From assembly GCA_039519185.1 (NCBI GenBank), contig CM076851.1:29409825-29473824 (forward strand): DNA of 64,000 nucleotides, read 5' to 3'. This stretch comes from Astragalus membranaceus (lineage: Eukaryota; Streptophyta; Magnoliopsida; Fabales; Fabaceae). Made by a program: the position numbers and the translations under genes. The stretch's first letter is position 1, and each line of letters begins with the position of its first letter. Below, piece by piece: positions 10,612 through 20,717 of the stretch. A model generated the notes under the pieces. That model had not been told where the DNA came from, searched no databases, and saw only the letters and a list, made by a program, of their open reading frames with translations.

Positions 10612-11841
10612 CTAGGTGAAACGTGACCTTCCTGAGTTAATCCCTTCTTCATGATCGATATACTTCTGAGATCGCTGGAGGAACTCGGCAAGCGACTCGA
10701 CTTGGTTGACCCCGACGTCTATCTGAAATAGACTTCCTTCACGAAGGCCAGCCTCCATGAAGTAAAGACGGAAGGAGTCGTCGAGGTTCCGGACTTGAGC
10801 AGCTTCTCTATTGAATCTCTCTATGTAGTCCCGGAGGGACTCATTTTCTCCTTGCCGAATTGCCTGCAATACCTTCCGAGATTTAGGCTTCATCTTCGAG
10901 TGGGCGAAGTGTGCAGAAAAGAGCTTAGCCAACTGATCCCAAGAGGAGATTGTATTTGGCTTAAGAGCCATGAACCAGTCTAGAGCCGCCTTCTCTAGAG
11001 TGAGGGGAAAGTTTCGGCACTTTATCTCCTCTGGAACGTTACGGTATTGCATAACCGTGTCAAAGTAGTCGAGGTGGCGGTCCGGATCGCCAGTCCCATC
11101 ATGCATTTTCAAACCTTCAGGGGGGTTCTCCAGGTGCTTTGGCACCGGGAAGTAGTCGATTTTCGCTGTGAACGGTCCTTTACGCTTTGCCGACCTCTCA
11201 AGGGGTGGAGACCGTCGGTAGCCATACTTGCCGGGGGATCCCCGCGAGCTAGGGCGCTGACGTTTCTGCCTCGGAGACCTTTTCAAACTTCCGGTACGCC
11301 GCCTCGGAGAAGAGGAAAACAGGAACGAGCTAGGCCGAGGGGAACCCTCAGAACCATAGGAATCATCAGGGGTCCGACTTGGGGGAGTCTCTGATCCTTG
11401 CCCTCCTCTACATCGAGGTGGAGTACGGTGATGGTATCTCCTCCAAGCCGGAGATCGGTGGCGGGCGCGGTCATGAGTCGTCCCACTTGAAGAGCTGCGC
11501 AGAGAGGAACTCCGATCCGGGATGTTAAGAGCCCGGATCTCAGCAATCTGAGCTTCTAACTGGGTGTAGCATTGGCTTTCCTGTTGGTCGGCTTCGGCTT
11601 GCCAATTTAGAAACCGGACAAGCTGTTGAACAACATCGACCGGTACCTGGACGGTCGGAGGGGGAGATGGAAGTCGGTTCCGGGCTGAGCTTCCAGGAAC
11701 CATAGCCGTAGCCGAGCTTTGAGCATGCACCAGGCTAAGGGGTAAGATGACCGCCACTCCTTCCGAAGTCACCTGCTGCAGGACCGGCCCTTCACCGACA
11801 TTCAGGACAGTCCTATGACGTAAGGTCGGAGCCATCGTCAA
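10612..11841 (-). CDS. gag: Ty3/gypsy gag protein (non-autonomous element)
   Basis: A 409-codon open frame. The first 135 residues include a glutamine-rich stretch. Residues of about 110-220 form a serine/arginine-rich block (SSSLRSSSSGT, then SSSPRRR). The gag domain lies near residues 230-390, with KIDYFPVPKHLENPPEGL, DGTGDPDRHLDYF and ALDWFMALKPNTISSWDQL, as in plant gypsy capsid proteins. The start lies about 37 bases from the primer-binding site. The frame ends without a zinc knuckle or protease, so the product would be a capsid protein that depends on enzymes from another element. No internal stop or frameshift is seen. Confidence 0.85.
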   Translation of the reverse strand: MTMAPTLRHRTVLNVGEGPVLQQVTSEGVAVILPLSLVHAQSSATAMVPGSSARNRLPSPPPTVQVPVDVVQQLVRFLNWQAEADQQESQCYTQLEAQIAEIRALNIPDRSSSLRSSSSGTTHDRARHRSPAWRRYHHRTPPRCRGGQGSETPPSRTPDDSYGSEGSPRPSSFLFSSSPRRRTGSLKRSPRQKRQRPSSRGSPGKYGYRRSPPLERSAKRKGPFTAKIDYFPVPKHLENPPEGLKMHDGTGDPDRHLDYFDTVMQYRNVPEEIKCRNFPLTLEKAALDWFMALKPNTISSWDQLAKLFSAHFAHSKMKPKSRKVLQAIRQGENESLRDYIERFNREAAQVRNLDDSFRLYFMEAGLREGSLFQIDVGVNQVESLAEFLQRSQKYIDHEEGINSGRSRFT

Positions 11842-11877
11842 TCAAGGAGATGGGAGAGGAACTAGAGTACAAGATCC

Positions 11878-11894
11878 TCCCACTGTGGTCGCCA
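11878..11894 (-). promoter_or_regulatory. Primer-binding site, gag-only element
   Basis: The minus strand reads TGGCGACCACAGTGGGA one base inside the LTR end at 11896. It begins with the same TGGCGAC as the Ogre-like element's site, suggesting related primer use. The tRNA was not verified. Confidence 0.65.
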
Positions 11895-11895
11895 A

Positions 11896-12243
11896 TGTTC
11901 GGTACCGTACCTTTAGACCGGTATCTGATCTTAGACACCAAGTCTGATCCGAGGTAGTTGGTAGTTAATGGTCTTGATCGACCGAGCTCCGCTTCCGATC
12001 CGGGACAGGTGGTACCTGCGAGGACACTCCGACGCTCAAATCAGCCAGAGAGCTAATTAGAGGTGAAGAGTAGGAAAGAGTGTGTACCTTTAATGAAGCA
12101 TTCAATGCTTATTTATAGAGTTTGATGGTGTTTGACCTGATGAATCAGGACCGTCCGATCTTGCGTTGCGATCTCAACCATCGGTTGACGGATCTGCATT
12201 TGGTGTTGGGCCTCATTATTGTGGATTGGGCCAATCCATAACA
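11896..12243 (-). mobile_element. 348-bp LTR of gag-only element
   Basis: The plus strand starts TGTTCGGTACCG and ends CCATAACA, giving TG...CA termini on both strands. A minus-strand TATAAATA box lies at 12110-12117. The inner end abuts the primer-binding site, so this is the 5' LTR. Its partner is outside the window. Confidence 0.75.
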
Positions 12244-12521
12244 GAAATATTTGAAAGGCTTGCAAGTTCACGTGAGCTATTTCCAGTATAGGGATTCTCC
12301 CCTCTTTGTTAATGTCTGGTTGTTTTGGTATTGAGTACTATCTTCTTTTATATAATCTCTTCTTAACAAAATTGATCACCTGTCTCTAGCTATGTTCATA
12401 GATCTGTGCTTCATAGCATGTATATGTGTCACTGATCTTTTTATTTCATGTAAATATCATTCAACTGGCATTAATTGCAATACTCTCACCTAATTAATTG
12501 GGATCTTTGTTTGTGAAATAA
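12244..12521. other. Intergenic, no gene seen
   Basis: AT-rich sequence between the LTR and the first recognisable HD-ZIP codons. It may be an intron or earlier exon sequence of the pseudogene, but I could not recognise any coding segment. Confidence 0.4.
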
Positions 12522-13780
12522 AGAATATTTCAACGAATCCGACATCCAAATGAGGAACAAAAACGTGAAATAGGCAAAGAGGTCGGGCTTGAGCCAAAAC
12601 AAGTGAAGTTTTGGTTTTCAGAATAAGAAATATTTCATAAAGGTGATATCTATTTTCTTTAGTTTCATGCTTCTATACAAAAACAAATTTCTTTTAAGTG
12701 CTTTGATAGATTGATATAATTTTTTTAACTACTTGTGCTTTTTAATCTCAAGGTTCAAGAAGAGAAATATGCTCTTCGCATGGAGAATGAAAGGATGCTG
12801 GAAGAGAACATGCTAATGAAGGAGGTACTAAAGAATCAAATTTGCCCAACATGTAGAAATCATGCAGACCATGAACATTATACGAAACAATTTCGGCTAG
12901 AAAATGCACATCTCAAACAAGAGGCAAGTTAACCATATATAATGTTTTTGATTTATTTTCATTTGATATGAATAATTTATTTAATTAACATATTTTTTTA
13001 TATGATTTTAATTCATTTTCAGCATGAGAGGCTATCTAAAATTGCTGCAACTCGTAAACAAAAACAATCACTAGAACAAGGGTCGATGCAAGTGGCTACT
13101 CCAACAAGATCTTCATATGATCTTTCACTGGCTCCATTGAATCGATGTGTTGGTTCAAGTTCAAGATGTCCTTCAACTTTGGATGAAAATATGTTGCACC
13201 AACGTGTGAACAATATTAATAGGACACAAATGGAAAAAGCAATAATGTTGAAGGCTGGATTAGATGCTAAGGAAGAATTGCTTGATCTTTTATCCACCAA
13301 TGAGCCCTTGTGGGTCAACTCTCAAGGTGATGATAGACTTATTCTTCATGATAGAAACTACTAGAAGTTCTTTCCTAGGGTTGATCACTTCAATGGTGCC
13401 AATGCTCGTGTTGAATCATCGAAAGATTCACGAATTGTGAGAATTAAAGCTCCTACATTGGTTAACATGCTCTTAGATTCGGTAAGTATTTATAACTTAA
13501 CTAACATTTCCTTCATAGCCTAGCAATGACGACTTTAAAAACAATTAAAGAATTTAAATACTAGTGCCGATACCAATGAGTTGTTGACTGTTACTCTACA
13601 AATATCTTCTAGCAGTAGTAGAATTGGACGTTCATTGTTGACTGTTACTCTACAAATTAAATATTTATGTCTGGTCCAATACCAATGAGTCATCAGTCTG
13701 TTACTTCTGTTAACTCACTCATGACCTCAACTGTTGAGAACATCAAGAATGCTTTGCTCAATAGTTCTGATTTTGTGTAA
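12522..13780 (+). pseudogene. HD-ZIP IV (START-homeodomain) transcription factor pseudogene
   Basis: Class IV HD-ZIP proteins bind L1-box-type DNA and act in epidermal development. The first exon (about 12522-12642) encodes the end of the homeodomain (EVGLEPKQVKFWF), but an extra T shifts the frame within the WFQN helix and creates a stop. The next exon (12753-12923) encodes the leucine zipper with the class IV CPTC insertion. The third (13023-13481) runs into the START region (MLKAGLDAKEELLDL), with a TAG at 13362-13364 where the reading otherwise continues as KFFPRVDHFN. A C-terminal tail (SVNSLMTSTVENIK) ends at 13780. Most of START is missing, so the gene has an internal deletion as well. 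The intron after 12923 would use a GC donor. Confidence 0.85.
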
Positions 13781-13879
13781 TCTTTATTTTAGTGGTGATG
13801 TGTTTTCCTTTCTTGCTGAAAGATAATAAGATATCAGTTTATTTTCTGCCATAATAATTGTCCGTACTTGGTTTAGAAC

Positions 13880-13884
13880 CTTTG
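13880..13884. other. Target-site duplication of copia element (left)
   Basis: CTTTG immediately precedes the 5' LTR and is repeated immediately after the 3' LTR at 19366-19370. This defines the insertion precisely. Confidence 0.95.
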
Positions 13885-14575
13885 TGTTGACTTGGTGGCA
13901 CTTCTAGTGGTTTACTCACTTCTGATGTGGATCCTACGTGGCATTGGAGATCAGTTATCAGCACACCAGAATCAGCTTTGGAGTTAGTTACTATTCGGTT
14001 TGCAAGTTAGTTAGTTAGTTGCTTGCATTGCAAGTTAGGCGCCAAAACTTGTAATGTTTTAAATAGCTAGCTTTGTATGATTGTAAGTGAGACCAAAAAA
14101 AAAAAAAAAAAACAGAATTGGGTTGTGTGAAGAGTGATTGGGAAAACGTGGGAATCGGGTAGTGAGGGGGAAAACACCATTGGGAGTTTCTTCACAATTG
14201 TGTAAACTTGATACTTTGATTCAATGCAAATGGACAAGCAATTTGGCTTGGTCCCCCAGATGTAAGCATCACACTGATGCTGAACTGGGTAAACACGTTC
14301 TCTGTGTGCTTTAATTCCACTGCAATTGCTCAATTTTAGATTTAGGATTCTTAATTGCATCTTAGGGTTTCATCGGTGTGATTTGGGGATTATCGATCAA
14401 TTCTTCAATCCGTGTAGAATTGAATCATAATCCTTTGTGCGTTTACTACATTGCTTGTTGCAAGATCGTTCTTGATCATCGTTTGCAATCTGTAACATCG
14501 ATTTCTCATTATTGCAAGTTTCTGGTTTACTGTTCCATTGCCGGTTTTAGTTCTTCTGCTGCTTAATTCTCAACA
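13885..14575 (+). repeat. 5' LTR of copia element
   Basis: Begins TGTTGACTTGG and ends CTCAACA. It contains an 18-A tract at 14095-14112. An identical copy, apart from that tract, is at 18676-19365. Confidence 0.95.
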
Positions 14576-14577
14576 AC

Positions 14578-14590
14578 TGGTATCAGTAGC
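14578..14590 (+). promoter_or_regulatory. Primer-binding site, copia element
   Basis: TGGTATCAGTAGC starts two bases after the 5' LTR. It matches the usual initiator-methionine tRNA site for the first nine bases and then differs by one inserted base. Confidence 0.8.
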
Positions 14591-14614
14591 ATTCGTTGGG
14601 AGGTTCTTGTACAA

Positions 14615-16882
14615 ATGGAAATGGCAAAATTCAATATTGAGAAATTCAATGGAAAAAATGATTTTGGACTTTGGAAGATGAAGATGAGAGCAATCTTGGT
14701 ACAACAAGGTTTGGAAGATGCTTTGGAAGGGGAAAGAAGACTTCCAGAGACTATGACCGAAAAAGAAAGGAAAGAACTGATGAACAAGGCCCATAGTGCA
14801 ATTATACTAAGCCTGGGAGATAAAGTTTTGAGGGAAATATCAAAAGAAAAGACTGCTGCTGCAGTATGGCTCAAACTTGAAAGTCTCTACATGACAAAGT
14901 CATTGGCTACCCGACTCTACCTGAAACAAAGACTCTACACCCTCAAAATGCAACCAGGTACGTCTATTAGTGATCATATAGATGAGTTTCATAAGTTGAT
15001 TCTTGATCTAGAAAATATAGATGTTAAGATAGAAGATGAGGATCAAGCTCTTCTATTGATAAGGTCACTGAATAGTTCGTATGATACCCTAGCTGATACA
15101 TTAGTATATGGTAGAGAATCAATAACTCTAGATGAGGTACAAGTTGCCCTGATGTCAAAAGAACTGTCCAAAAGAAATGAAAAAGAAACTGATCATGGGG
15201 AAAGTCTTGTAGCTAGAGGGAGGAGTGGGAATAGAGATGAAAAAGGAAAGGGGAGGTCAAGATCTAAATCTAAAACCAAATACAAATGTTATATCTGCCA
15301 TAAACCAGGACACTTCAAGAAAAATTGCCCTGAAAAAAAGAACAAGAAACAAAACAATTCTGAGGAGAAAGGGGATGCATCGGTTGCATCAGACACCTAT
15401 GATGACTGTGAAGTGTTAGTTGCTGCAATATCTGATAATTCTGAACAGGATACACCAAGCACTGATAATCAAGATGAAAAGTGGGTAATGGATTCTGGTT
15501 GTTCATATCCTATGTGTCCATGGAAAGAGTGGTTCTGTGAGTATAAGGCTTACTCTGGTGGACAAGTAAGAATGGGAAACAATGTAGCTTGCAAGGTAAT
15601 TGGTATTGGAACAGTTATGATAAAACTTGCAGATGGAACAATTAAGAAACTAACGAATGTTAGACATGTACCTGCTCTAAAAAGGGCTCTTATTTCACTT
15701 GGTACTCTTGAGAAGGCTGGTTTTAGCTTCAAAGGTGAGGATGGTGTATTGAAAGTCATGAAGGGGAATAGAGTGGTGATGAAGGGATCTAGACAAGGAA
15801 ACTGTCTCTATGTACTCCATGGCAAGACTGTGATTGGAGAGGCAAATGTGGTAACTACTACTAATGATAAGACACTCATGTGGCACCATAGACTTGGGCA
15901 CATGAGTGAGAAAGGATTGAAAGAATTACAGAAACAAGGTCTGCTAGGTGGTGACAAAATTGATAAGCTTGGCTTTTGTGAACATTGCATTCTAGGCAAA
16001 CAAACTAGAGTCAAATTTACAACTGGAATTCACAAGACTAAGGAAAAACTAGGCTACATTCACTCTGACTTATGGGGGCCTGCTAGAACACCAACACATG
16101 GTGGAAAGAGGTACTTCATATCATTCACAGATGATCTTACAAGGAAGGTGTGGATCTATCTGCTCAAAACAAAGGATGAAGCATTCAAAACCTTTGTTGA
16201 ATGGAAAAAGAAAGTTGAAACACAAAGTGGTAAGAAGGTGAAGGCTTTAAGAACTGATAATGGGCTCGAATTCTGTAATGAAGAATTTAATGAATATTGC
16301 AAGAAGGAAGGGATATACAGGAACATGACAGTGAGAGGTACTCCACAACAGAATGGCCTTGCAGAAAGGTTGAATAGAACTCTTCTAGAGAAGGTGAGAT
16401 GTATGCTGTCGTGTGCAAAGCTGAGCAAGTCCTTTTGGGGTGAAGCTGTCTACACAGCTTGCTATCTTGTTAATAGAAGTCCATCTACAGCTCTTGACTT
16501 CAAAACTCCACAAGAATTGTGGACTGGTAATCCACCAGAATATCAACACCTAAGGACTTTTGGGTGCCCTGCCTTTTTCCATGTGAATGATGGAAAATTG
16601 GAGCCTAGATCAAAGAAAGGATTGTTCATGGGATATCCTCAAGGTGTGAAAGGATACAGGATCTGGTCTATTGATGAGAAGAGGTGTATTATTAGCAGAG
16701 ATGTTACCTTTCATGAGTCAAAACTGATTGAGGAATCTATGAGCAATGAAACATTAGAAGAGGAGAAGACAGGTCAAGATACTCAGCTTGAGGTGGAGTT
16801 AGAAGCAAGTACCTCACGAAAGAGAACTCAAACTGATACTGTGGAAGCTCCTACTGATAATAATGATGAAAATTCAAGTTGA
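14615..16882 (+). CDS. gag-pol: Copia gag-protease-integrase polyprotein
   Basis: A 755-codon frame starts 40 bases after the LTR. Gag fills about residues 1-200. A CX2CX4HX4C zinc knuckle (CYICHKPGHFKKNC) is at 225-238. The protease active-site triad DSG is at 293-295. The integrase zinc-binding segment has HHRLGH near 423 and CEHC at 455-458. The catalytic triad is D485, D548 and E584, with the expected 35-residue spacing between the last two. The frame ends in an acidic linker because of a frameshift near 16870. Reverse transcription then requires the next frame. All catalytic residues visible in this part are intact. Confidence 0.9.
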   Translation: MEMAKFNIEKFNGKNDFGLWKMKMRAILVQQGLEDALEGERRLPETMTEKERKELMNKAHSAIILSLGDKVLREISKEKTAAAVWLKLESLYMTKSLATRLYLKQRLYTLKMQPGTSISDHIDEFHKLILDLENIDVKIEDEDQALLLIRSLNSSYDTLADTLVYGRESITLDEVQVALMSKELSKRNEKETDHGESLVARGRSGNRDEKGKGRSRSKSKTKYKCYICHKPGHFKKNCPEKKNKKQNNSEEKGDASVASDTYDDCEVLVAAISDNSEQDTPSTDNQDEKWVMDSGCSYPMCPWKEWFCEYKAYSGGQVRMGNNVACKVIGIGTVMIKLADGTIKKLTNVRHVPALKRALISLGTLEKAGFSFKGEDGVLKVMKGNRVVMKGSRQGNCLYVLHGKTVIGEANVVTTTNDKTLMWHHRLGHMSEKGLKELQKQGLLGGDKIDKLGFCEHCILGKQTRVKFTTGIHKTKEKLGYIHSDLWGPARTPTHGGKRYFISFTDDLTRKVWIYLLKTKDEAFKTFVEWKKKVETQSGKKVKALRTDNGLEFCNEEFNEYCKKEGIYRNMTVRGTPQQNGLAERLNRTLLEKVRCMLSCAKLSKSFWGEAVYTACYLVNRSPSTALDFKTPQELWTGNPPEYQHLRTFGCPAFFHVNDGKLEPRSKKGLFMGYPQGVKGYRIWSIDEKRCIISRDVTFHESKLIEESMSNETLEEEKTGQDTQLEVELEASTSRKRTQTDTVEAPTDNNDENSS

Positions 16883-18600
16883 GTCAAACCAGAGTGATAC
16901 AGAACCTGAAGAACATGAACAGGATTATGTCCTGTGCAGAGATAGAGAGAGAAGACAGATCAGACCTCCAAATAGGTTTGGTTATGAGTCTATGACAGCT
17001 TATGCTCTGAATACTTCTGTATGTGTAGGTGATGATGAGCCAAGACATTATGCAGAAGCTATGAACTGCAAGGACAGAGACAAGTGGCAAGCAGCTATGG
17101 TTGATGAAATGCAATCCCTCGATAAGAATCAGACATGGATTCTGGTTAAGAGACCTACTGGTGCAAAGCTAGTTGGTTGTAAGTGGATCTATAAGAAAAA
17201 GGAAGGAATGACAGAGAAGGACCCTCCAAGGTACAAGGCAAGACTTGTAGCTAAAGGCTACACACAAAGGGAAGGTATTGACTTCAATGAGATTTTCTCA
17301 CCTGTAGTAAAACACACATCCATTAGAGTGCTTTTAGCACTTGTAGCTCAATTTGATCTAAATCTTGAACAAATGGATGTCAAAACTGCATTTCTACATG
17401 GTGTGCTTGAGGAAAGAATTTATATGGCTCAACCAAAGGGTTTTGAGGTAAAGGGTAAAGAGAACATGGTTTGTCTGCTGAAAAAAATCTCTCTACGGCC
17501 TAAAGCAATCTCCTAGGCAATGGTACAAGAGATTTGACAATTATATGTTGAACATAAAGTACAAGAGGAGCAACTATGATAGTTGTGTCTACTATAGAAA
17601 AATAGATGAATCAAGCTATATCTATTTACTTCTATATGTAGATGATATGCTAATTGCAAGCAAAAGTAAGAAAGAAATTAGCAAGCTCAAAGGGCTGCTA
17701 ATGAAGGAATTTGAAATGAAAGACTTGGGTCAAGCAAAGAAGATACTTGGAATGGAAATTGATAGGAATGAAGGGTTGTCAATCACACAAGGAGGTTATA
17801 TTAAGAAGGTATTGAATAGGTACAATATGCTGTCTGCAAAACCAGCAAATGTCCCTATCGGTTCTCAGTTTAAACTGTCTAAGAGTGACAGTCCCAGCAC
17901 TGAGCAGGAAATGAAGGAAATGGAAGCAATTCCCTATGCTAGTGCTGTTGGTAGCTTAATGTACTCCATGGTCTGCACAAGACCTGACTTGGCTTACTCT
18001 CTAAGCTTAGTCAGCAGGTATTTGGCTAATCCGGGCCAACAACATTGGCTAGCTGTCAAGAACATTCTAAGGTACCTCAAAAGTAGCTGCAAACTCGGTT
18101 TGAAATATAGAAAGGAGGATGTAGCTCAAGGTGGAGTGGTTGGTTATGTTGATACAGACTTTGCTGGTGACCGTGACAAGAGAAGGTCCTTGACTGGGTA
18201 TGTGTTCACTTTATACGGCAAGACAGTGAGTTGGAAAGCCTCCCTACAACATGTAGTGGCTCTCTCAACTACTGAGGCAGAGTATATTGGTATAACAGAG
18301 GCTGTAAAAGAAGCTTTGTGGCTTAGAGGGATTGTAAATGAACTTGGGATAGAGCAAAACAGTGTGACAGTACATTGCGATAACCAAAATGCAATCCATC
18401 TTTGCAAGAATCAAACATTTCACGAAAGGACAAAACATATTGATACTAGGCTGTATTGGATAAAGGATATCATTGCTGAAGGCAAGGTGGTTATAAAGAA
18501 GATCCATACAGCACACAACCCTGCTGATTTCATCACCAAGGTTGTTCCCTTAGCCAAGTTCAAGCACTGCTTGGACTTGTTGAATGTTGATTGTGGCTAA
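16863..18600 (+). pseudogene. pol: Copia reverse transcriptase and RNase H, frameshifted
   Basis: Two frames continue the polyprotein. The first (16863-17516) holds the N-terminal RT with GCKWIYKKK, YKARLVAKGYTQ and MDVKTAFLHG. A single extra A in a run of seven As near 17481 diverts it to a stop, and the remainder continues in the frame ending at 18600. That part has the RT active site YVDD and the RNase H motifs D-F-A-G-D and STTEAEY. Everything needed for RT and RNase H appears present apart from the frameshifts. Because one lies in a homopolymer and the LTRs are near identical, sequencing error is a real alternative to mutation. Confidence 0.85.
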
Positions 18601-18675
18601 GTGGAGAAATTGGATCGAGTCTTATTGCTTGTGGTTATGTCATTTGCATTGTGTTTGAAGTGCCAAGGTGGAGAT

Positions 18676-19365
18676 TGTTGACTTGGTGGCACTTCTAGTG
18701 GTTTACTCACTTCTGATGTGGATCCTACGTGGCATTGGAGATCAGTTATCAGCACACCAGAATCAGCTTTGGAGTTAGTTACTATTCGGTTTGCAAGTTA
18801 GTTAGTTAGTTGCTTGCATTGCAAGTTAGGCGCCAAAACTTGTAATGTTTTAAATAGCTAGCTTTGTATGATTGTAAGTGAGACCAAAAAAAAAAAAAAA
18901 AACAGAATTGGGTTGTGTGAAGAGTGATTGGGAAAACGTGGGAATCGGGTAGTGAGGGGGAAAACACCATTGGGAGTTTCTTCACAATTGTGTAAACTTG
19001 ATACTTTGATTCAATGCAAATGGACAAGCAATTTGGCTTGGTCCCCCAGATGTAAGCATCACACTGATGCTGAACTGGGTAAACACGTTCTCTGTGTGCT
19101 TTAATTCCACTGCAATTGCTCAATTTTAGATTTAGGATTCTTAATTGCATCTTAGGGTTTCATCGGTGTGATTTGGGGATTATCGATCAATTCTTCAATC
19201 CGTGTAGAATTGAATCATAATCCTTTGTGCGTTTACTACATTGCTTGTTGCAAGATCGTTCTTGATCATCGTTTGCAATCTGTAACATCGATTTCTCATT
19301 ATTGCAAGTTTCTGGTTTACTGTTCCATTGCCGGTTTTAGTTCTTCTGCTGCTTAATTCTCAACA
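18676..19365 (+). repeat. 3' LTR of copia element
   Basis: Starts TGTTGACTTGG directly after the purine-rich GGTGGAGAT and ends CTCAACA, followed by the right target duplication CTTTG (19366-19370). Confidence 0.95.
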
Positions 19366-19617
19366 CTTTGTTTATGCCATTTTGGCAAATAATAATACTA
19401 TTTGAATTATATACTTTAAGCTCTAATTAATTTCCATATATTTTGTTTTATTTTATATGCATGATGAGCATTGTCATAATCTTGGTCCTCGTGATTTGCC
19501 ATGTTCTTCAGCCAGGAGGTTAAGGAAAAGGAAGGTAACGTGGCTCACGAACCGGCTACTCGAGTTATGGATTCATGAGTTAAATAGCCAAAAGGCTTTA
19601 TAAAGTGTAATATTGAT

Positions 19618-20039
19618 GTTTTTTTCCCCCCCGCAAAGCACAACAAAATGGGGATGGGTCTATGCATTAAAGATGAGTTTGGTCTATTCACGAGAACCAA
19701 GAATTTATGGTTCCAACCTCTACTTGAAGTATGTATTGTGGAGGCCCTTGGTTTATTGAAGGCTCTAGAGTGCGCAACGCTATGGAGCTCAGACTGCAAA
19801 ATAGTCATGGATAACTTCCATGCTAATAAGGACGACACTGCCGAGCTCGAAGATATTATAGGGGATTGTATGCGTTTATGATCCCTTTTTACTCACAACT
19901 CTAGTGTAGAGCTCTCTTGAAATGAAACTACATGGTTATCCATTGTCTTGCAAAGGCGGTAATTAACAATGTTTGCTTTCAAGCTTTCTCTAACATTCCT
20001 AGTTGTATTGAACAGTTGACTTTTAATGACATGAACTAG
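19618..20039 (+). pseudogene. Decayed RNase H-like (RVT_3 type) fragment
   Basis: A frame at 19648-19881 reads as the middle of a plant RNase H-like domain, with EALGLLKALECA and a K-I-V-M-D motif. After a break near 19915 a second frame continues with VIHCLAKAV and a tail ending at a TAG at 20037-20039. Such domains are common in plant non-LTR elements and in domesticated single-domain proteins. The first part of the domain, including the first catalytic aspartate, is not seen. It is likely a remnant with no function. Confidence 0.6.
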
Positions 20040-20717
20040 ATTTTTTTTCCTAAAAACAAATGACGATGAGATTCTCACCCTTAGAATTTCATTTGCAAAC
20101 ATCCATTTGTAGAAGGAGCGCAAATGTTGCTTCTTAAAACTTTAAAAAAGGTGCATTGGGTAGTGTAAGTTTAGAGTTTGTATTGAGAAAAATCTCAGCA
20201 AAACAGGCTCTAAAGCGGGGAATTCTCTCACATGGAAACTTCTCAAGTACTAGTGTTAAATATGAAACATTCAACACTCTCTCTCACCCTTTTTTTTTCA
20301 TGTGTTAATTAATGATTGAGAGCTCACATGTCAATAATGTCATGAGAGAGAATCCAAACCTAACTAACTGCTCAAATAACTGAGAGACGGTGTCGGGTCA
20401 TAGTTTAACTGGTGGAACCAATCAGTCGGTTCAGTTCTTAAAAAATGATTGAAACTCAGTTGAAAATTGCAATGGTCCTAGTTCACCTCATTTATCTATA
20501 TTTTACCAACTTCATAACAAAACGAACATCATGACATTACCAATTATAGAATTGAAAATTTTCAAACAACACATAATGCAGATCAAACTGTATTGAAAAT
20601 TTACACAAAAAAACACTGATAATAGATTGAACAAAATGTGCAGTGGCCTAATTGTTAGTCTAAGCACACATCCTACAGTGATCATCATTCATCCCACCAA
20701 ATACTTTTCTTATTTTC
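20040..20717. other. Intergenic, no gene seen
   Basis: AT-rich sequence with no recognisable coding segment or clear terminal repeats. The last five bases (TTTTC) form the left target duplication of the next element. Confidence 0.5.

Larger units (their letters stand above)
9477..12243 (-). mobile_element. Gag-only Ty3/gypsy element (interrupted)
   Basis: This is the right-hand portion of a second minus-strand LTR element. From its 5' end it has an LTR (11896-12243), a primer-binding site, a gag frame (10612-11841), a duplicated gag piece and a 117-base tandem array that reaches to within about 50 bases of the Ogre-like LTR at 9476. The Ogre-like element probably inserted into this one, so the 3' LTR should lie left of the window. 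No pol motifs are visible, which fits a non-autonomous, gag-only design. The flank beyond the LTR, GAAAT (12244-12248), would be one copy of its target duplication. Confidence 0.7.
13885..19365 (+). mobile_element. Young Ty1/copia retrotransposon (complete structure)
   Basis: The 5481-base element has LTRs of 691 and 690 bases, a methionine-tRNA-type primer-binding site, gag and pol in copia order (gag, protease, integrase, RT, RNase H), a purine tract GGTGGAGAT before the 3' LTR, and CTTTG target duplications. By eye the two LTRs differ only in the length of an A tract (18 versus 17), so insertion is very recent. The coding region has two frameshifts: one near 16865-16880 and one extra A in a seven-A run near 17481. 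It inserted about 100 bases 3' of the HD-ZIP pseudogene. The gag and integrase style resembles the Tork/Tnt1 lineage; this is an inference. Confidence 0.95.

Noticed and set aside
14067..14360. 97-codon minus-strand frame in the copia LTR (and its copy at 18806-19150)
   Set aside because: It lies antisense across the LTR, is shared only because the LTRs are duplicates, and has no domain.
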